Origin: Cytophagales bacterium
GTDB lineage: Bacteria > Bacteroidota > Bacteroidia > Cytophagales > Spirosomataceae
Assembly: GCA_004292855.1 (NCBI GenBank)
Contig: RDXN01000030.1
Span: 1-64,000 of the forward strand
Direction of reading: 5' to 3'
Length of the DNA: 64,000 nucleotides
Part shown: piece by piece, positions 16,229 through 24,530 of the stretch
How the letters are laid out: each line of letters begins with the position of its first letter
Numbering within the stretch: the first letter of the stretch is position 1
Notes under the pieces: model-generated
What the model was told of the DNA's origin: nothing
Databases searched by the model: none
The model's input: only the letters and a program-made list of their open reading frames with translations
Position numbers and translations under genes: made by a program

Positions 16229-17755
16229 TCACTCCTTCCAACGCCACTCATTAGCGATTTGCAAGGGCGTTCGCAGGCCCTGCGCCACGAGATAATCGCG
16301 GGTTTTAGCATCGTCGAGTCGGCGGGTTGGAATGGCGTCGGCATCGGCGAGGGCGTAGAGTACCATCGCCGAGTAACGGACCGTGTTCTGCATGTGGTCG
16401 CGGTTGGCGAGGTTGATCCGGTCGCAGTTGGCGTGGTAGCAGTCGAGTACCTCGCGAGTCAGGTGACCATTCATACCCACGATAGGCACGCCCTCGATCA
16501 TAAATGGCTGATGGTCGGAGTGGAGGCCCGCCTGATTCGTCATTTGGTTGCCAAACGTCGGTTCCACCTGCTGAATGGTCTCGCCCACCGACTTGAAAAA
16601 CTGAACCATATCGTCGCGGCCAAAGGCGTTGATGCCGTTGGGGTCGTTAGTCATGTCGAGATTCATCACATAGCGAACGTTGTCGAGTTGGCCGCGCTTT
16701 TTCAAGTCGTCGGCCATAGCGCGTGAGCCAAGCAACCCCTGCTCCTCGCCCATAAACAGGACAAATTCAATGGTGCGTTTGGGCTTCAGTTTCAGCTTGC
16801 GGAACGTGCGCGCAATGTCCATCACCGAGAACGACCCAATACCGTTGTCGATAGCCCCCGTTGCCAAATCCCACGAATCGAGGTGACCACCGATAACAAT
16901 TTTTTCGTTCGGCAGATCGCTACCGGGCAGGGTGGCGATCACGTTTCGTGCCCGAATTTTGCGGCTCGTGTTCGTCATGTCGATCACCGCGTGAAGGTTG
17001 TCTTTTTTCTCCTCGGCCAGCCATTGCCGCAGGCCCACGCCACTTTCATAGGCAATACAAACGGCAGGAACCGGAATAAGTTTGCCCGTTACGGAAGCTG
17101 TGCCCGTAAGCAAGACATTGCCCGGCACCAGATTCACCATAATCACCCCAATGGCCCCATACTGAATAGCGAGGGCTGTTTTTTCGGAACGATGGAGGTT
17201 ACGGGCACCTTTTGCCGCGCTCAAACCAATGTTGATGAGGGTAATTTTTCCCTTGATCTTGGGGCCGAGAGCCTTAAAATCGCCTTCGAGGCCGTTGCCC
17301 ACATCGATAATTTCGCCCCGCACGTGGGCATCCACGGGCGAGTGCGCAAGCGAAACAACCTTCAAGTCGCGGTAATTGTCGCTTTTGTTAGGCACAATGG
17401 ACAGCGTCACTGTGTCGCGCATCCACGACTCGACCTCGAAATTTTGGTAGCGAACATCCTTAAAACCATACGATTTCAGTAAATCGTAGGCATATTGCTC
17501 CGCTTTTGCGCCGTTGGGACTACCGGTGAGCCGGTGACCAATGCGTTGGCTGGCATCGGCAAGAGTTTCGTAAGCGCGGCCATTTTTCTGAACATCGGCG
17601 TTGATCCGGTTGAACACCTTTTCGACCGATGGACGTGAACTTACAGCAGATCGATTTGTGATGGGTGGCGCAGCACAGACAGATGTAGCGAGGGTGGTGC
17701 TTCCGGCAAGAGCCAAAAGAAAAACAAAGGGGCGAGGGTAAATTTTTCTGTGCAT
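16229..17755 (-). CDS. M28-family zinc peptidase, exported
   Basis: A 508-aa protein from the ATG at 17755, chosen because it directly starts the signal peptide (MHRKIYPRPFVFLLALAG). Starts at 17773 and 17779 (GTG) are also in frame. After a PA-like domain (about 170-270) comes the M28 catalytic core with its two-zinc ligands: VIGGHLDSWD, GAIDNGIG, the general base in FMGEEQGLLGS, a later Asp in VMNLDMTND, and His in SDHQPFMIEGVP. It is expected to be a periplasmic or surface amino- or carboxypeptidase. It stands alone, divergent from pyrophosphatase. Confidence 0.9.
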   Translation of the reverse strand: MHRKIYPRPFVFLLALAGSTTLATSVCAAPPITNRSAVSSRPSVEKVFNRINADVQKNGRAYETLADASQRIGHRLTGSPNGAKAEQYAYDLLKSYGFKDVRYQNFEVESWMRDTVTLSIVPNKSDNYRDLKVVSLAHSPVDAHVRGEIIDVGNGLEGDFKALGPKIKGKITLINIGLSAAKGARNLHRSEKTALAIQYGAIGVIMVNLVPGNVLLTGTASVTGKLIPVPAVCIAYESGVGLRQWLAEEKKDNLHAVIDMTNTSRKIRARNVIATLPGSDLPNEKIVIGGHLDSWDLATGAIDNGIGSFSVMDIARTFRKLKLKPKRTIEFVLFMGEEQGLLGSRAMADDLKKRGQLDNVRYVMNLDMTNDPNGINAFGRDDMVQFFKSVGETIQQVEPTFGNQMTNQAGLHSDHQPFMIEGVPIVGMNGHLTREVLDCYHANCDRINLANRDHMQNTVRYSAMVLYALADADAIPTRRLDDAKTRDYLVAQGLRTPLQIANEWRWKE

Positions 17756-17867
17756 AGACGACGTACACGCCATTTTCACCTAAAAGTACAAAATTTGCAT
17801 CTAATTAACAAAGACAAAGAGGACACGAATAACGTTTAGTTAGAACGTATAAAAAGCAAGCTCACGC

Positions 17868-18494
17868 ATGAAACAACGCTTTAAGGCACATCCCTGGCAC
17901 GGCATTCCGGTTGGCAAACAAGCCCCCGAAGTCGTTACCGCTTTTATTGAAATTGTACCAACCGACACGGTTAAATACGAGATTGATAAAGAGACGGGCT
18001 ATCTGAAAATCGACCGGCCCCAACAATATTCTAACGTCATTCCGGCCCTGTACGGATTTATACCGCAAACATACTGCGGAGATCACATTGCTCAACTTGC
18101 CTCTGAACGGGCCGGACGGCTTGTGGCCGAAGGCGACGGCGATCCCCTCGACCTGTGTGTGCTCAGTGAGCGCGAAATTACCCACGGCGACATCATCCTG
18201 CAAGCCATTCCGGTAGGTGGTTTTCGGCTGATCGACAAGGGCGAGGCCGACGACAAGATTATTGCCGTTCTGAAAGGAGACGCTATGTACGGAAAGTTCC
18301 GCGATGTGAGCGAACTCCCCGACGCCGTTATGAAGCGACTACAGCACTACTTCCTGACCTATAAGAACTTACCCGGTGAGGAAGCGCATGTCGAAATATC
18401 GAACGTGTATGGTCGCGAGGAGGCTCTGGAAGTGATCGAAGCGTCGATGCAGGACTACGCCGAGCTGACTATGAAAACGGCTGAGATTTATTGA
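17868..18494 (+). CDS. ppa: Family I inorganic pyrophosphatase
   Basis: A 208-aa protein with the soluble family I fold. Visible active-site segments are YEIDKETGYLKIDR, YGFIPQTYCGD and the signature EGDGDPLDLCVL (three Mg-binding Asp), plus DDKIIAV and YKNLPGE with the later Lys. It hydrolyses PPi to drive biosynthesis. The sequence is slightly longer than the E. coli enzyme (176 aa). A strong terminator follows 41 bases after the stop. Confidence 0.95.
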   Translation: MKQRFKAHPWHGIPVGKQAPEVVTAFIEIVPTDTVKYEIDKETGYLKIDRPQQYSNVIPALYGFIPQTYCGDHIAQLASERAGRLVAEGDGDPLDLCVLSEREITHGDIILQAIPVGGFRLIDKGEADDKIIAVLKGDAMYGKFRDVSELPDAVMKRLQHYFLTYKNLPGEEAHVEISNVYGREEALEVIEASMQDYAELTMKTAEIY

Positions 18495-18534
18495 TCTGTA
18501 AACGAACTACGAGCGAAATTATCGCTATCTTTCA

Positions 18535-18576
18535 GGGAGTTAAACGGGAGCAACGAGCCGTTTGACTCCCTTTTTT
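18535..18576 (+). terminator. Terminator of ppa that abuts the next start codon
   Basis: GGGAGTTAAACGG pairs with CCGTTTGACTCCC (13 bp, one G-T) around a 10-base loop, followed by six T. The ATG of the next gene (18577) follows the T tract immediately, so that gene's own promoter must lie inside or before the hairpin. Confidence 0.85.
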
Positions 18577-19134
18577 ATGAAACAGCCCTACCCTCATTTA
18601 CTCCTGATTTTTTGTATTGCCTTCCTGAGTTGTACGCAACCGCAATCTGCTGACGAAGCGCAGACGACAACCCCTACTGTGCCGGTTTCGGTAGAGACAG
18701 TAGCCATGAAGCTCAAAGCGGAGTCGCCCGATGACCTCGTTCGGGCATTGTACGCTGCCCACAAAGCGGGCCTGAGTCCGTTTTTTCAAGCTAAAAACCG
18801 CGCCTTGGTCGACCGGTTTTTTGTCGATGAAATAGCCGATCTGATCTGGGAAGATGCTGTTATTTCGGATAAATCAGGCGAGGTGGCCTTTATGGATGCC
18901 GACCCGCTCTACAACGCGCAGGACATGGACATTGCCGATTTTCAGGTTCACCCCGCCGAAGTCGATAATGATCAGGCCGAAGTGTTGGTCACCTTCTCCA
19001 ATTTCGGCGAGAAGCGCGAGTTCACTTTCCTACTCGACCGCGAAGAGGGTCGTTGGCTCATCAGCGATCTGTTCTACGGCGATGGAAGTCAGCTCTTCCA
19101 GATGCTAAGTGGCCGCGCCGAGGAAGAGAATTGA
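18577..19134 (+). CDS. Lipoprotein with DUF3828-like domain
   Basis: A 185-aa protein with a lipobox (FLSCTQ); the ATG at 18577 is chosen over a TTG at 18562 that lies within the terminator stem. The region 55-180 (PDDLVRALYAAHKAG, ADPLYNAQDMDIADFQV, REFTFLLDREEGRWLISDLFYGDG) resembles DUF3828, a cystatin/NTF2-like domain found in exported proteins of many Gram-negatives. The function is unknown. Because the terminator ends directly at the start codon, expression may depend on read-through from ppa. Confidence 0.82.
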   Translation: MKQPYPHLLLIFCIAFLSCTQPQSADEAQTTTPTVPVSVETVAMKLKAESPDDLVRALYAAHKAGLSPFFQAKNRALVDRFFVDEIADLIWEDAVISDKSGEVAFMDADPLYNAQDMDIADFQVHPAEVDNDQAEVLVTFSNFGEKREFTFLLDREEGRWLISDLFYGDGSQLFQMLSGRAEEEN

Positions 19135-19170
19135 ATCGTTATCTTTACCAAAATCAAAACAGGCTGCCGC

Positions 19171-19356
19171 ATGACCCTAGTGCTGAACATCACGCCCGAC
19201 GAGCCGGAATTCGCGCCCATTGACTTTGTCGACCGGGTGCGGGCAATGACTGACGATGAGTTTTTTCATTTCTGTCAGGAAAACCCCGACAACAAATTTG
19301 AGCGCGACGCGCAAGGCAATATCGGGCGAGGACGTGCTGCCTGGTTTCTCGTTTAA
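19171..19356 (+). pseudogene. Truncated Uma2-family (DUF820) nuclease-like gene
   Basis: The 61-aa frame MTLVLNITPDEPEFAPIDFV...MTDDEFFHFCQENPD..FERDAQGNI matches the N-terminal end of Uma2-type putative endonucleases, which are normally about 190 aa. It breaks off just where the family continues with IIMPPTG. The following residues (GRGRAAWFLV) are unrelated. Only the first quarter is left; the catalytic PD-(D/E)XK part is absent. Confidence 0.7.
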
Positions 19357-19392
19357 TCTGACGCTTTTGCGTTAACGTATTCCGTCACGACC

Positions 19393-21045
19393 ATGCGCCT
19401 GCCTTTATCCATCCTCCTTTCGGCTTGCCTTTTCCTAACCTGCCGCCCGACCAACTCGATTGATACACCTGCGCCCGGAGCTGTGGCTGAAACGCCCGTG
19501 TCGGCCCCAGGTTTGGTGCATCGTGAAGGGCGGAATCTGGTGCAAAACGGAAAACCTGTTCTGCTCAATGGTGTGGCCTTCAGCAATTGGGTTTGGGACA
19601 ATAAAATTCCTACGCTTCATCACAACGAAGCCGACTTTGCACAACTTAACCAGATGGGCCTCAACTGCGTACGGTTCTATCTGAATTACCAGTGGTTCGA
19701 AGACGACCTCCGCCCGTACACCTATAAACAAGCGGGTTGGGACTGGCTCGATCAGAACATTGCCTGGGCTAAAAAAAACAATGTTTATCTCATTCTGAAC
19801 GTCCACGTGCCGCAGGGAGGCTATCAGTCGCAGAGCAAGGGAACGGCCCTGTGGGACGTGCCTGAGAATCAGAACCGGTTGGCGGCCTGGTGGAAAGCCA
19901 TCGCCAAACGGTATGCCAGCGAGCCGACCATTGCCGGATACGATCTTGTGAATGAACCCGTTACGACCAAATCAATCGACCAATGGAAAGACCTTGTCAA
20001 CAAGCTCATAAAGACCATTCGCGAAGTTGATACGGGGCACCTGATCGTGGTGGAACGCCTGAACGGTACGCTCGACGGCTGGCGCGACTACAACGGTGAA
20101 CGGAACATGTTCCTGATACCCGACGAAAACGTGCTCTACCAATTTCACACCTACGACCCCTTCGAGTACACCCATCAGCAGTTTTCATGGGCCAACCGCT
20201 CACCCGACGAAAACGAACGCTACCCCGACGAAACCAAGCTCAGCACCCCTCCCGATTTGCAGTGGTACACCGCTACCTTCAACAATCCGGCGGTTGTGGC
20301 CGGCACGAGCGGGTGGAACCGCTACACGGGTGTGCCGTACCGGGTGAGCGACCCCAAAATTAAACTAGCGTTTGCGGTGTGTCAGGCATCAGGATTGCAA
20401 ACGGGGCAGGCGATCTTTGATGACATTCTTGTGAGGGAATTTGACGAGTCGGGCGTGTTTGTGCGCGATGTGCTTACGCTCGACCTGAATAGCCTGAACG
20501 GGTGGTATTTCTGGAGTAAAAACGGGTCTGGCAAAGCGGAGGTAGTTGCGGGCCAAACAGGGAATGCCATTCGCGTTGGGGGCACCACCGACGATGCTAA
20601 CGTAGGTTACTCAATTGGCAAGTTTCGGGTGCGAGCGGGCTACAGTTACCAAATTAGTGGCTCGGTGCGGGGCGAAAATGTGCCGTCGGCGGCTACGGTC
20701 AAGCTACGGGTCGATTTTGAAACCACTAATCAACCCATTCTGACGCGTAACAAGGCATACCTGAAAAACGCCGTGCAGTACTTTGCCGACTGGGGTCAAC
20801 GGAACAACGTGCCTATGTATCTGGGCGAGTTTGGAGCCGGGGCACCCTGTTTCCAAAACAACCGGGGGGGCCTGCAATGGACCGAAGACATGATCGATAT
20901 TAACCGCGAACTGGGCTTTCATACCACCTACCACGCCTATCACGAGGATTCGTTCGGCTGGTTCTTCGGTCAGAACACCCTCCCAAATCCGGCCAACGCC
21001 AACACGCCCCTCATTGAGTTGTTCCGGCGTAAGTTTGGGAAATGA
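19393..21045 (+). CDS. GH5-type cellulase with carbohydrate-binding-like insertion
   Basis: A 550-aa lipoprotein-like protein (FLTCRPTNS). The GH5 TIM barrel starts at about 45 (LLNGVAFSNWVWDN, LNQMGLNCVRFYLN). It carries the acid/base Glu in YDLVNEPV (about 187), the QFHTYDPFEYTH strand, and the nucleophile Glu in YLGEFGAGAP (about 478). Between the two catalytic residues an extra segment of about 150 residues (about 290-445) looks like a carbohydrate-binding beta-sandwich, with IFDDILVREFDESG and SYQISGSVRGENV typical of CBM4/9-like domains. It probably hydrolyses beta-1,4-glucans at the cell surface. Confidence 0.88.
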   Translation: MRLPLSILLSACLFLTCRPTNSIDTPAPGAVAETPVSAPGLVHREGRNLVQNGKPVLLNGVAFSNWVWDNKIPTLHHNEADFAQLNQMGLNCVRFYLNYQWFEDDLRPYTYKQAGWDWLDQNIAWAKKNNVYLILNVHVPQGGYQSQSKGTALWDVPENQNRLAAWWKAIAKRYASEPTIAGYDLVNEPVTTKSIDQWKDLVNKLIKTIREVDTGHLIVVERLNGTLDGWRDYNGERNMFLIPDENVLYQFHTYDPFEYTHQQFSWANRSPDENERYPDETKLSTPPDLQWYTATFNNPAVVAGTSGWNRYTGVPYRVSDPKIKLAFAVCQASGLQTGQAIFDDILVREFDESGVFVRDVLTLDLNSLNGWYFWSKNGSGKAEVVAGQTGNAIRVGGTTDDANVGYSIGKFRVRAGYSYQISGSVRGENVPSAATVKLRVDFETTNQPILTRNKAYLKNAVQYFADWGQRNNVPMYLGEFGAGAPCFQNNRGGLQWTEDMIDINRELGFHTTYHAYHEDSFGWFFGQNTLPNPANANTPLIELFRRKFGK

Positions 21046-21094
21046 GTGGGAGCTATACCCGATCCAATCTGTTTTCGTAACGGCTGGTTGTGAT

Positions 21095-21153
21095 TATACC
21101 CTAAAAGGTATAAATTGGCATCTCATAGATAGTTTTATACCCGATCAGGTATG
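21095..21153. promoter_or_regulatory. Two HipB operators, the second over the hipB start codon
   Basis: TATACC-N6-GGTATA at 21095-21112 is repeated as TATACC-N6-GGTATG at 21136-21153, 41 bases apart. The second dyad includes the hipB ATG (21151-21153). A further TATACCCGATC half-site lies near 21054. E. coli HipB binds similar TATCC-N8-GGATA dyads. Confidence 0.8.
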
Positions 21154-21381
21154 GCTACACAAACACCTTTAAGCCAATTCTTGAAACAGCAGCGTAAACG
21201 AACGGGCCTCACGCAGGAAGATTTAGCGTATAAAGCTGGAGTCGGCTTGCGGTTCGTGCGCGATTTGGAACAAGGTAAACCCACGCTCCGGCTCGATAAA
21301 GTCAACCAACTGTTGGGGTTATTCAACCACGAAGTCGGGCCGGTGCCTATAAAACCTCAAGCTAATGAACCGACGCGCTGA
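21151..21381 (+). CDS. hipB: HipB-like antitoxin/repressor
   Basis: A 76-aa protein made almost only of an HTH-XRE domain: SQFLKQQRKRTGLTQEDLAYKAGVGLRFVRDLEQGKPTLRLDKVNQLL. It should repress its own operon at the TATACC dyads, one of which covers its start codon. Its 3' end overlaps the next gene by 17 bases, a typical tight toxin-antitoxin arrangement. In HipBST systems HipB alone does not neutralise the toxin but assists HipS. Confidence 0.9.
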   Translation: MATQTPLSQFLKQQRKRTGLTQEDLAYKAGVGLRFVRDLEQGKPTLRLDKVNQLLGLFNHEVGPVPIKPQANEPTR

Positions 21382-21691
21382 CGTTTATCTGTACGACGAT
21401 TTAGCGGGGTATCTGGTCGAAACAGATGAGGGATATCAGTTTCAATACGATCAACGCTTTCTGCAACAGCCCCGTGCAGAGCCGGTCAGTCTGACATTGC
21501 CGCTGACCGAACAGCCCTACCAAAGCACTATCTTGTTCCCGTTCTTCGATGGGCTAATTCCTGAAGGCTGGCTACTTGATATTGCCGAGCAAAACTGGAA
21601 AATCCGGCGTAGGGACCGCTTCGGCCTCCTACTGGCCTGTTGCCGCGATTGCATTGGGGCCGTGAGCATTGTACCAAAGCCACTGCCATGA
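21365..21691 (+). CDS. hipS: HipS-like protein (HipA N-terminal subdomain)
   Basis: A 108-aa protein equal to the N-terminal subdomain of HipA (PF13657): RADVYLYDDLAGYLVETDEGY, PVSLTLPLTEQPY, LFPFFDGLIPEGW, RRDRFGLLLACCRDCIGAVSI. In single-chain HipA this is fused to the kinase; here it is a separate gene. That is the hallmark of the tripartite HipBST systems, where HipS acts as the antitoxin. It overlaps hipB by 17 bases and the kinase gene by four bases (ATGA). Confidence 0.85.
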   Translation: MNRRADVYLYDDLAGYLVETDEGYQFQYDQRFLQQPRAEPVSLTLPLTEQPYQSTILFPFFDGLIPEGWLLDIAEQNWKIRRRDRFGLLLACCRDCIGAVSIVPKPLP

Positions 21692-22662
21692 TGAACCGCT
21701 GCCTGTATTGCTACAAACCGCTGCCTGAGAATGCGTTGGAGAAAAACGAAGAGATTGACTATCACCCCCGTTGCAGTCGAGCGTTTTTTGGGCAAACACC
21801 ACCACCCGTGCTGCCCTACACCGCCGACGCTATCAAGGACTTGGCAAGCCAAATTGTTCGGCAGCCACTTGTTGTCACGGGCGTTCAACCCAAGATTTCG
21901 CTAGACTTGGAACATATTGGCTCGTATAGTCGGCTAACGTTAGTTGGGCTTTGGGGTGAGTTTATTCTAAAGCCGCCCCACGCCCCTTATCCGTCGATGC
22001 CCGAAATTGAAAGTTTAACTATGCGTATGGCCACCGAGTTTGGTATTCAAACCGTCCCTCATTCCCTTATTCGACTTCAAACGGGCGAGCTAGCCTATAT
22101 TACTCGCCGGATTGACCGACCGACCAAAACGACAAAACGGGCGATGGAAGATTTTTGCCAGTTGGCCGGGAAACAAACCGGCGACAAGTACAGCGGTTCT
22201 ATGGAACTCGTTGCCCGGATTATCCGGCAACATAGTTCGCAAGCCCCGCTGGACCTGATTACGCTGTATGAACTGACGTTGTTTTGTTATCTGACCGGCA
22301 ACGCCGATATGCACCTCAAAAATTTCTCGCTCTGGCGACACAACGGCCTTATCACACTTACGCCAGCCTACGACTTGTTAGCTACCAAACTGCTGATGCC
22401 CTCCGACAACGAGGAACTAGCCCTAACAATGGGTGCCCGAAAAACCCGTTTGCGCCCAACCGATTGGGATGCCTTCGCGCAATATTTAGGACTCACCTCC
22501 AGGCAACAGGCCAATATACATGCCCGATTTCAAAAGCGATTGCCGAAGGCACTTGATTGGATTCGGAACAGCTTTTTGAGTCAGACTCTTCAGGATGATT
22601 ATCAGGCGTTGATACGAAAGCGGGCGCAACGTTTGGATTGGGAAACTCAATCCTGGGCGTAA
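21688..22662 (+). CDS. hipT: HipT-like Ser/Thr kinase toxin
   Basis: A 324-aa protein from the ATG at 21688. It begins with a Cys/His segment (CLYCYKPLP...YHPRCSRAFFG) that looks like a small zinc ribbon. The HipA kinase core follows: Gly-rich VTGVQPKISLDL, Lys in GEFILKPPH, PEIESLTMRMA, the catalytic loop GNADMHLKNFSL and metal-binding LTPAYDLL. E. coli HipT phosphorylates tryptophanyl-tRNA synthetase and HipA glutamyl-tRNA synthetase; the target here is unknown. A zinc-ribbon start is a feature of Bacteroidota members and not of E. coli HipT, as far as I recall. Confidence 0.88.
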   Translation: MMNRCLYCYKPLPENALEKNEEIDYHPRCSRAFFGQTPPPVLPYTADAIKDLASQIVRQPLVVTGVQPKISLDLEHIGSYSRLTLVGLWGEFILKPPHAPYPSMPEIESLTMRMATEFGIQTVPHSLIRLQTGELAYITRRIDRPTKTTKRAMEDFCQLAGKQTGDKYSGSMELVARIIRQHSSQAPLDLITLYELTLFCYLTGNADMHLKNFSLWRHNGLITLTPAYDLLATKLLMPSDNEELALTMGARKTRLRPTDWDAFAQYLGLTSRQQANIHARFQKRLPKALDWIRNSFLSQTLQDDYQALIRKRAQRLDWETQSWA

Positions 22663-22669
22663 GCGTGGA

Positions 22670-23137
22670 TCAAGCGACCAACTCACCCTCCAGGATATCG
22701 GCGGGCAATTTGATTTTATCCAGAAGTTGCTCTTCGAGCATATCGGCCCAGATTAGCATATAGGTCACAACGTCGTCGCGAACATTGTGTTTGAGATGCC
22801 GCTTTTCTAAGGGCAACCGGAGCAACACGGCGCGGTCGTCGAGCTTTTCGAGGTGCTTGAGGTCTTCCAGCATCAGACCCGCGTTGAGCATCTCGTTGAT
22901 AACCAAGTCAATCGGCAATGCACTCGTTGGGCAGTAGTCGTCTACCTGCTCGTTCCAGTCGCCGTAGCGTTGCATGGCGTAAGCATGAATTTGCCCTTTG
23001 GTGAGCTTGGTCAATTCCTGAGCCAGATTGCCACAGTTGCAACCGCCCATGTGGCCCCATTGATAGTGGGCACCTTGTTGAAGGCTACGGGCCGTCCGGC
23101 GGAGGGCCTGAATCAGTTCGAGGTTTGGTCGTGCCAT
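22670..23137 (-). CDS. Conserved hypothetical protein
   Basis: A 155-aa cytoplasmic protein, helical and acidic. It has a possible metal-binding segment GHMGGCNCGNLA near residues 29-40, an additional Cys at YCPTS, and a hydrophobic helix VVTYMLIWADMLEEQLL near the C-terminus. I do not recognise a named family, although proteins of this layout are common in Cytophagales. It converges on hipT with seven bases between stops, and the leuA gene lies just upstream on the same strand (66 bases), so it may be transcribed with leuA. Confidence 0.75.
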   Translation of the reverse strand: MARPNLELIQALRRTARSLQQGAHYQWGHMGGCNCGNLAQELTKLTKGQIHAYAMQRYGDWNEQVDDYCPTSALPIDLVINEMLNAGLMLEDLKHLEKLDDRAVLLRLPLEKRHLKHNVRDDVVTYMLIWADMLEEQLLDKIKLPADILEGELVA

Positions 23138-23203
23138 GTCAGTTAACAGGTATCAGCGATCAGTTATTTACTGGGCAAACGGCATGTGCAGGCGTTTTGT
23201 TTA

Positions 23204-24343
23204 CTACCGCACTAACTCCATCAAATCTTTGTCGTTGACTTCCTTGCGGATGTCGGCCATGTCGAGAAAACGGTTGTAAATGCCGTCGAGGGTGGGTTTA
23301 TCATAGCGGTAGCCGAGCATTTCGAGCCGGTGCTTGAGCGCGTGCCGCCCCGACCGGGCCGTGAGCACAATCAACGACTTGTCAACGCCCACTTCAAGCG
23401 GGTTCATGATCTCGTAGTTTTCGGAGTGTTTCAGGAACCCGTCCTGATGAATGCCCGACGAGTGTGCGAACGCATTACGCCCCACAATGGCTTTATTGGC
23501 CTGCACCGGCATCCGCATCATACCCGATACCAGTTGACTAACCGGGAACAGGCGCGTCGCATCGACGTTGGTGTACAAACCCAGTTCGCTATGCACTTTC
23601 AAGGCCATCACGACCTCTTCGAGCGAGGTATTGCCCGCCCGCTCGCCAATGCCGTTGATCGTCACTTCAACCTGCCGTGCCCCGTTCATCACGCCCGCCA
23701 GGGTATTGGCCGTAGCCAAACCGAGGTCGTTGTGGCAGTGGATCGAGATCATGGCCTTGTCGACGTTGGGCACACAATTATAAATGTACTTGATTTTCTC
23801 ACCGTATTCGCCGGGCAGGCAGTAACCCGTTGTATCGGGGATGTTCACGACGGTGGCCCCTGCCGAAATCACGGCTTCGGTTAGGCGGCACAGGAAATCC
23901 AGATCGGCGCGCCCCGCGTCTTCGGCGTAAAATTCCACGTCGTCAACATAGTTCCGGGCATGTTTTACGGCGTCGATGGCGCGTTCGATAATATCCTCGC
24001 GGGTGGTATTGAATTTGTTGCGAATATGAATGTCCGACGCGCCAATGCCGGTATGAATGCGCCCCCGCTTGGCCAGTTTGAGGGCTTCGCCTGCCGCGTC
24101 GATGTCGCTCTTGACGGCCCGCGAGAGGGCGCAGATCGTGGGGTTCGTCACGGCTTTTGAAATCTCGACCACCGACCGGAAATCGCCGGGGCTGGAGATC
24201 GGGAACCCCGCTTCGATAATGTCAACGCCTAATCGTTCGAGTTCTTTGGCAACCACTACTTTTTCTTCGGTCGTTAACTGACAACCGGGTACTTGTTCCC
24301 CATCGCGGAGGGTCGTGTCGAAGATGTAAACGCGTTGACTCAT
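23204..24343 (-). CDS. leuA: 2-isopropylmalate synthase, short form without regulatory domain
   Basis: A 379-aa TIM-barrel enzyme of the HMGL-like family. The catalytic signatures [30 protein letters not shown] and [15 protein letters not shown] are clear, as is the metal-binding HSSGIHQDG. It condenses acetyl-CoA with 2-oxoisovalerate in the first step of leucine synthesis. The C-terminal LeuA allosteric domain of long enzymes (over 500 aa) is absent, so feedback control must come from elsewhere. A leucine attenuator directly upstream supplies transcriptional control and argues against the alternatives homocitrate or citramalate synthase. Confidence 0.88.
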   Translation of the reverse strand: MSQRVYIFDTTLRDGEQVPGCQLTTEEKVVVAKELERLGVDIIEAGFPISSPGDFRSVVEISKAVTNPTICALSRAVKSDIDAAGEALKLAKRGRIHTGIGASDIHIRNKFNTTREDIIERAIDAVKHARNYVDDVEFYAEDAGRADLDFLCRLTEAVISAGATVVNIPDTTGYCLPGEYGEKIKYIYNCVPNVDKAMISIHCHNDLGLATANTLAGVMNGARQVEVTINGIGERAGNTSLEEVVMALKVHSELGLYTNVDATRLFPVSQLVSGMMRMPVQANKAIVGRNAFAHSSGIHQDGFLKHSENYEIMNPLEVGVDKSLIVLTARSGRHALKHRLEMLGYRYDKPTLDGIYNRFLDMADIRKEVNDKDLMELVR

Positions 24344-24378
24344 GATTTAATAGGTCTTGTTAACTGGTAGTTTGACGT

Positions 24379-24409
24379 AAAAAAAGCCCGTTTCTGGCTG
24401 AAAGGGCTT
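24379..24409 (-). terminator. Attenuator terminator of leuA
   Basis: On the minus strand AAGCCCTTTC-AGCCA-GAAAC-GGGCTT is followed by a run of T, ending about 36 bases before the leuA ATG. The CCCTTTCAG of its 5' arm can instead pair with CTGAAGGGG at the leader-peptide stop codon (9 bp, one G-U), giving the antiterminator. Confidence 0.88.
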
Positions 24410-24434
24410 GTTTTGGCTTATCCATAAATCCCCT

Positions 24435-24491
24435 TCAGACTCGGTGCCGAGCAAGTAGCAGTAGATCACGAAGGAGATTTTGACGGTTCAT
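24435..24491 (-). CDS. leuL: leuA leader peptide (leucine-rich, attenuation)
   Basis: An 18-residue open frame, MNRQNLLRDLLLLARHRV, with six leucines in eight positions, four of them consecutive (CTA CTG CTA CTT). The stop codon UGA lies inside the sequence CTGAAGGGG that forms the antiterminator. A ribosome stalled at the Leu codons for lack of charged tRNA-Leu leaves that sequence free and transcription continues into leuA; a ribosome that reaches the stop covers it and the terminator forms. A small hairpin (CTCGG-CA-CCGAG) overlaps the end of the frame. Confidence 0.88.
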   Translation of the reverse strand: MNRQNLLRDLLLLARHRV

Positions 24492-24530
24492 ACTTGGCCG
24501 CGAAATTTCGCTGATTGCGTTATTTCACTG

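Noticed and set aside
15308..16726. 472-codon plus-strand frame across comM and the M28 peptidase gene
   Set aside because: It spans two well-supported minus-strand genes and their gap; composition (many His, Gly, Val) is typical of an antisense shadow.
18562..18576. N-terminal extension of the DUF3828-like lipoprotein from a TTG
   Set aside because: It would start within the terminator stem and spoil the signal peptide; the ATG at 18577 gives a regular lipoprotein start.
23204..24343. Homocitrate synthase (nifV) or citramalate synthase as the identity of the leuA-like gene
   Set aside because: No nitrogen-fixation or lysine genes are near, and the leader peptide is rich in leucine codons, pointing to leucine synthesis.
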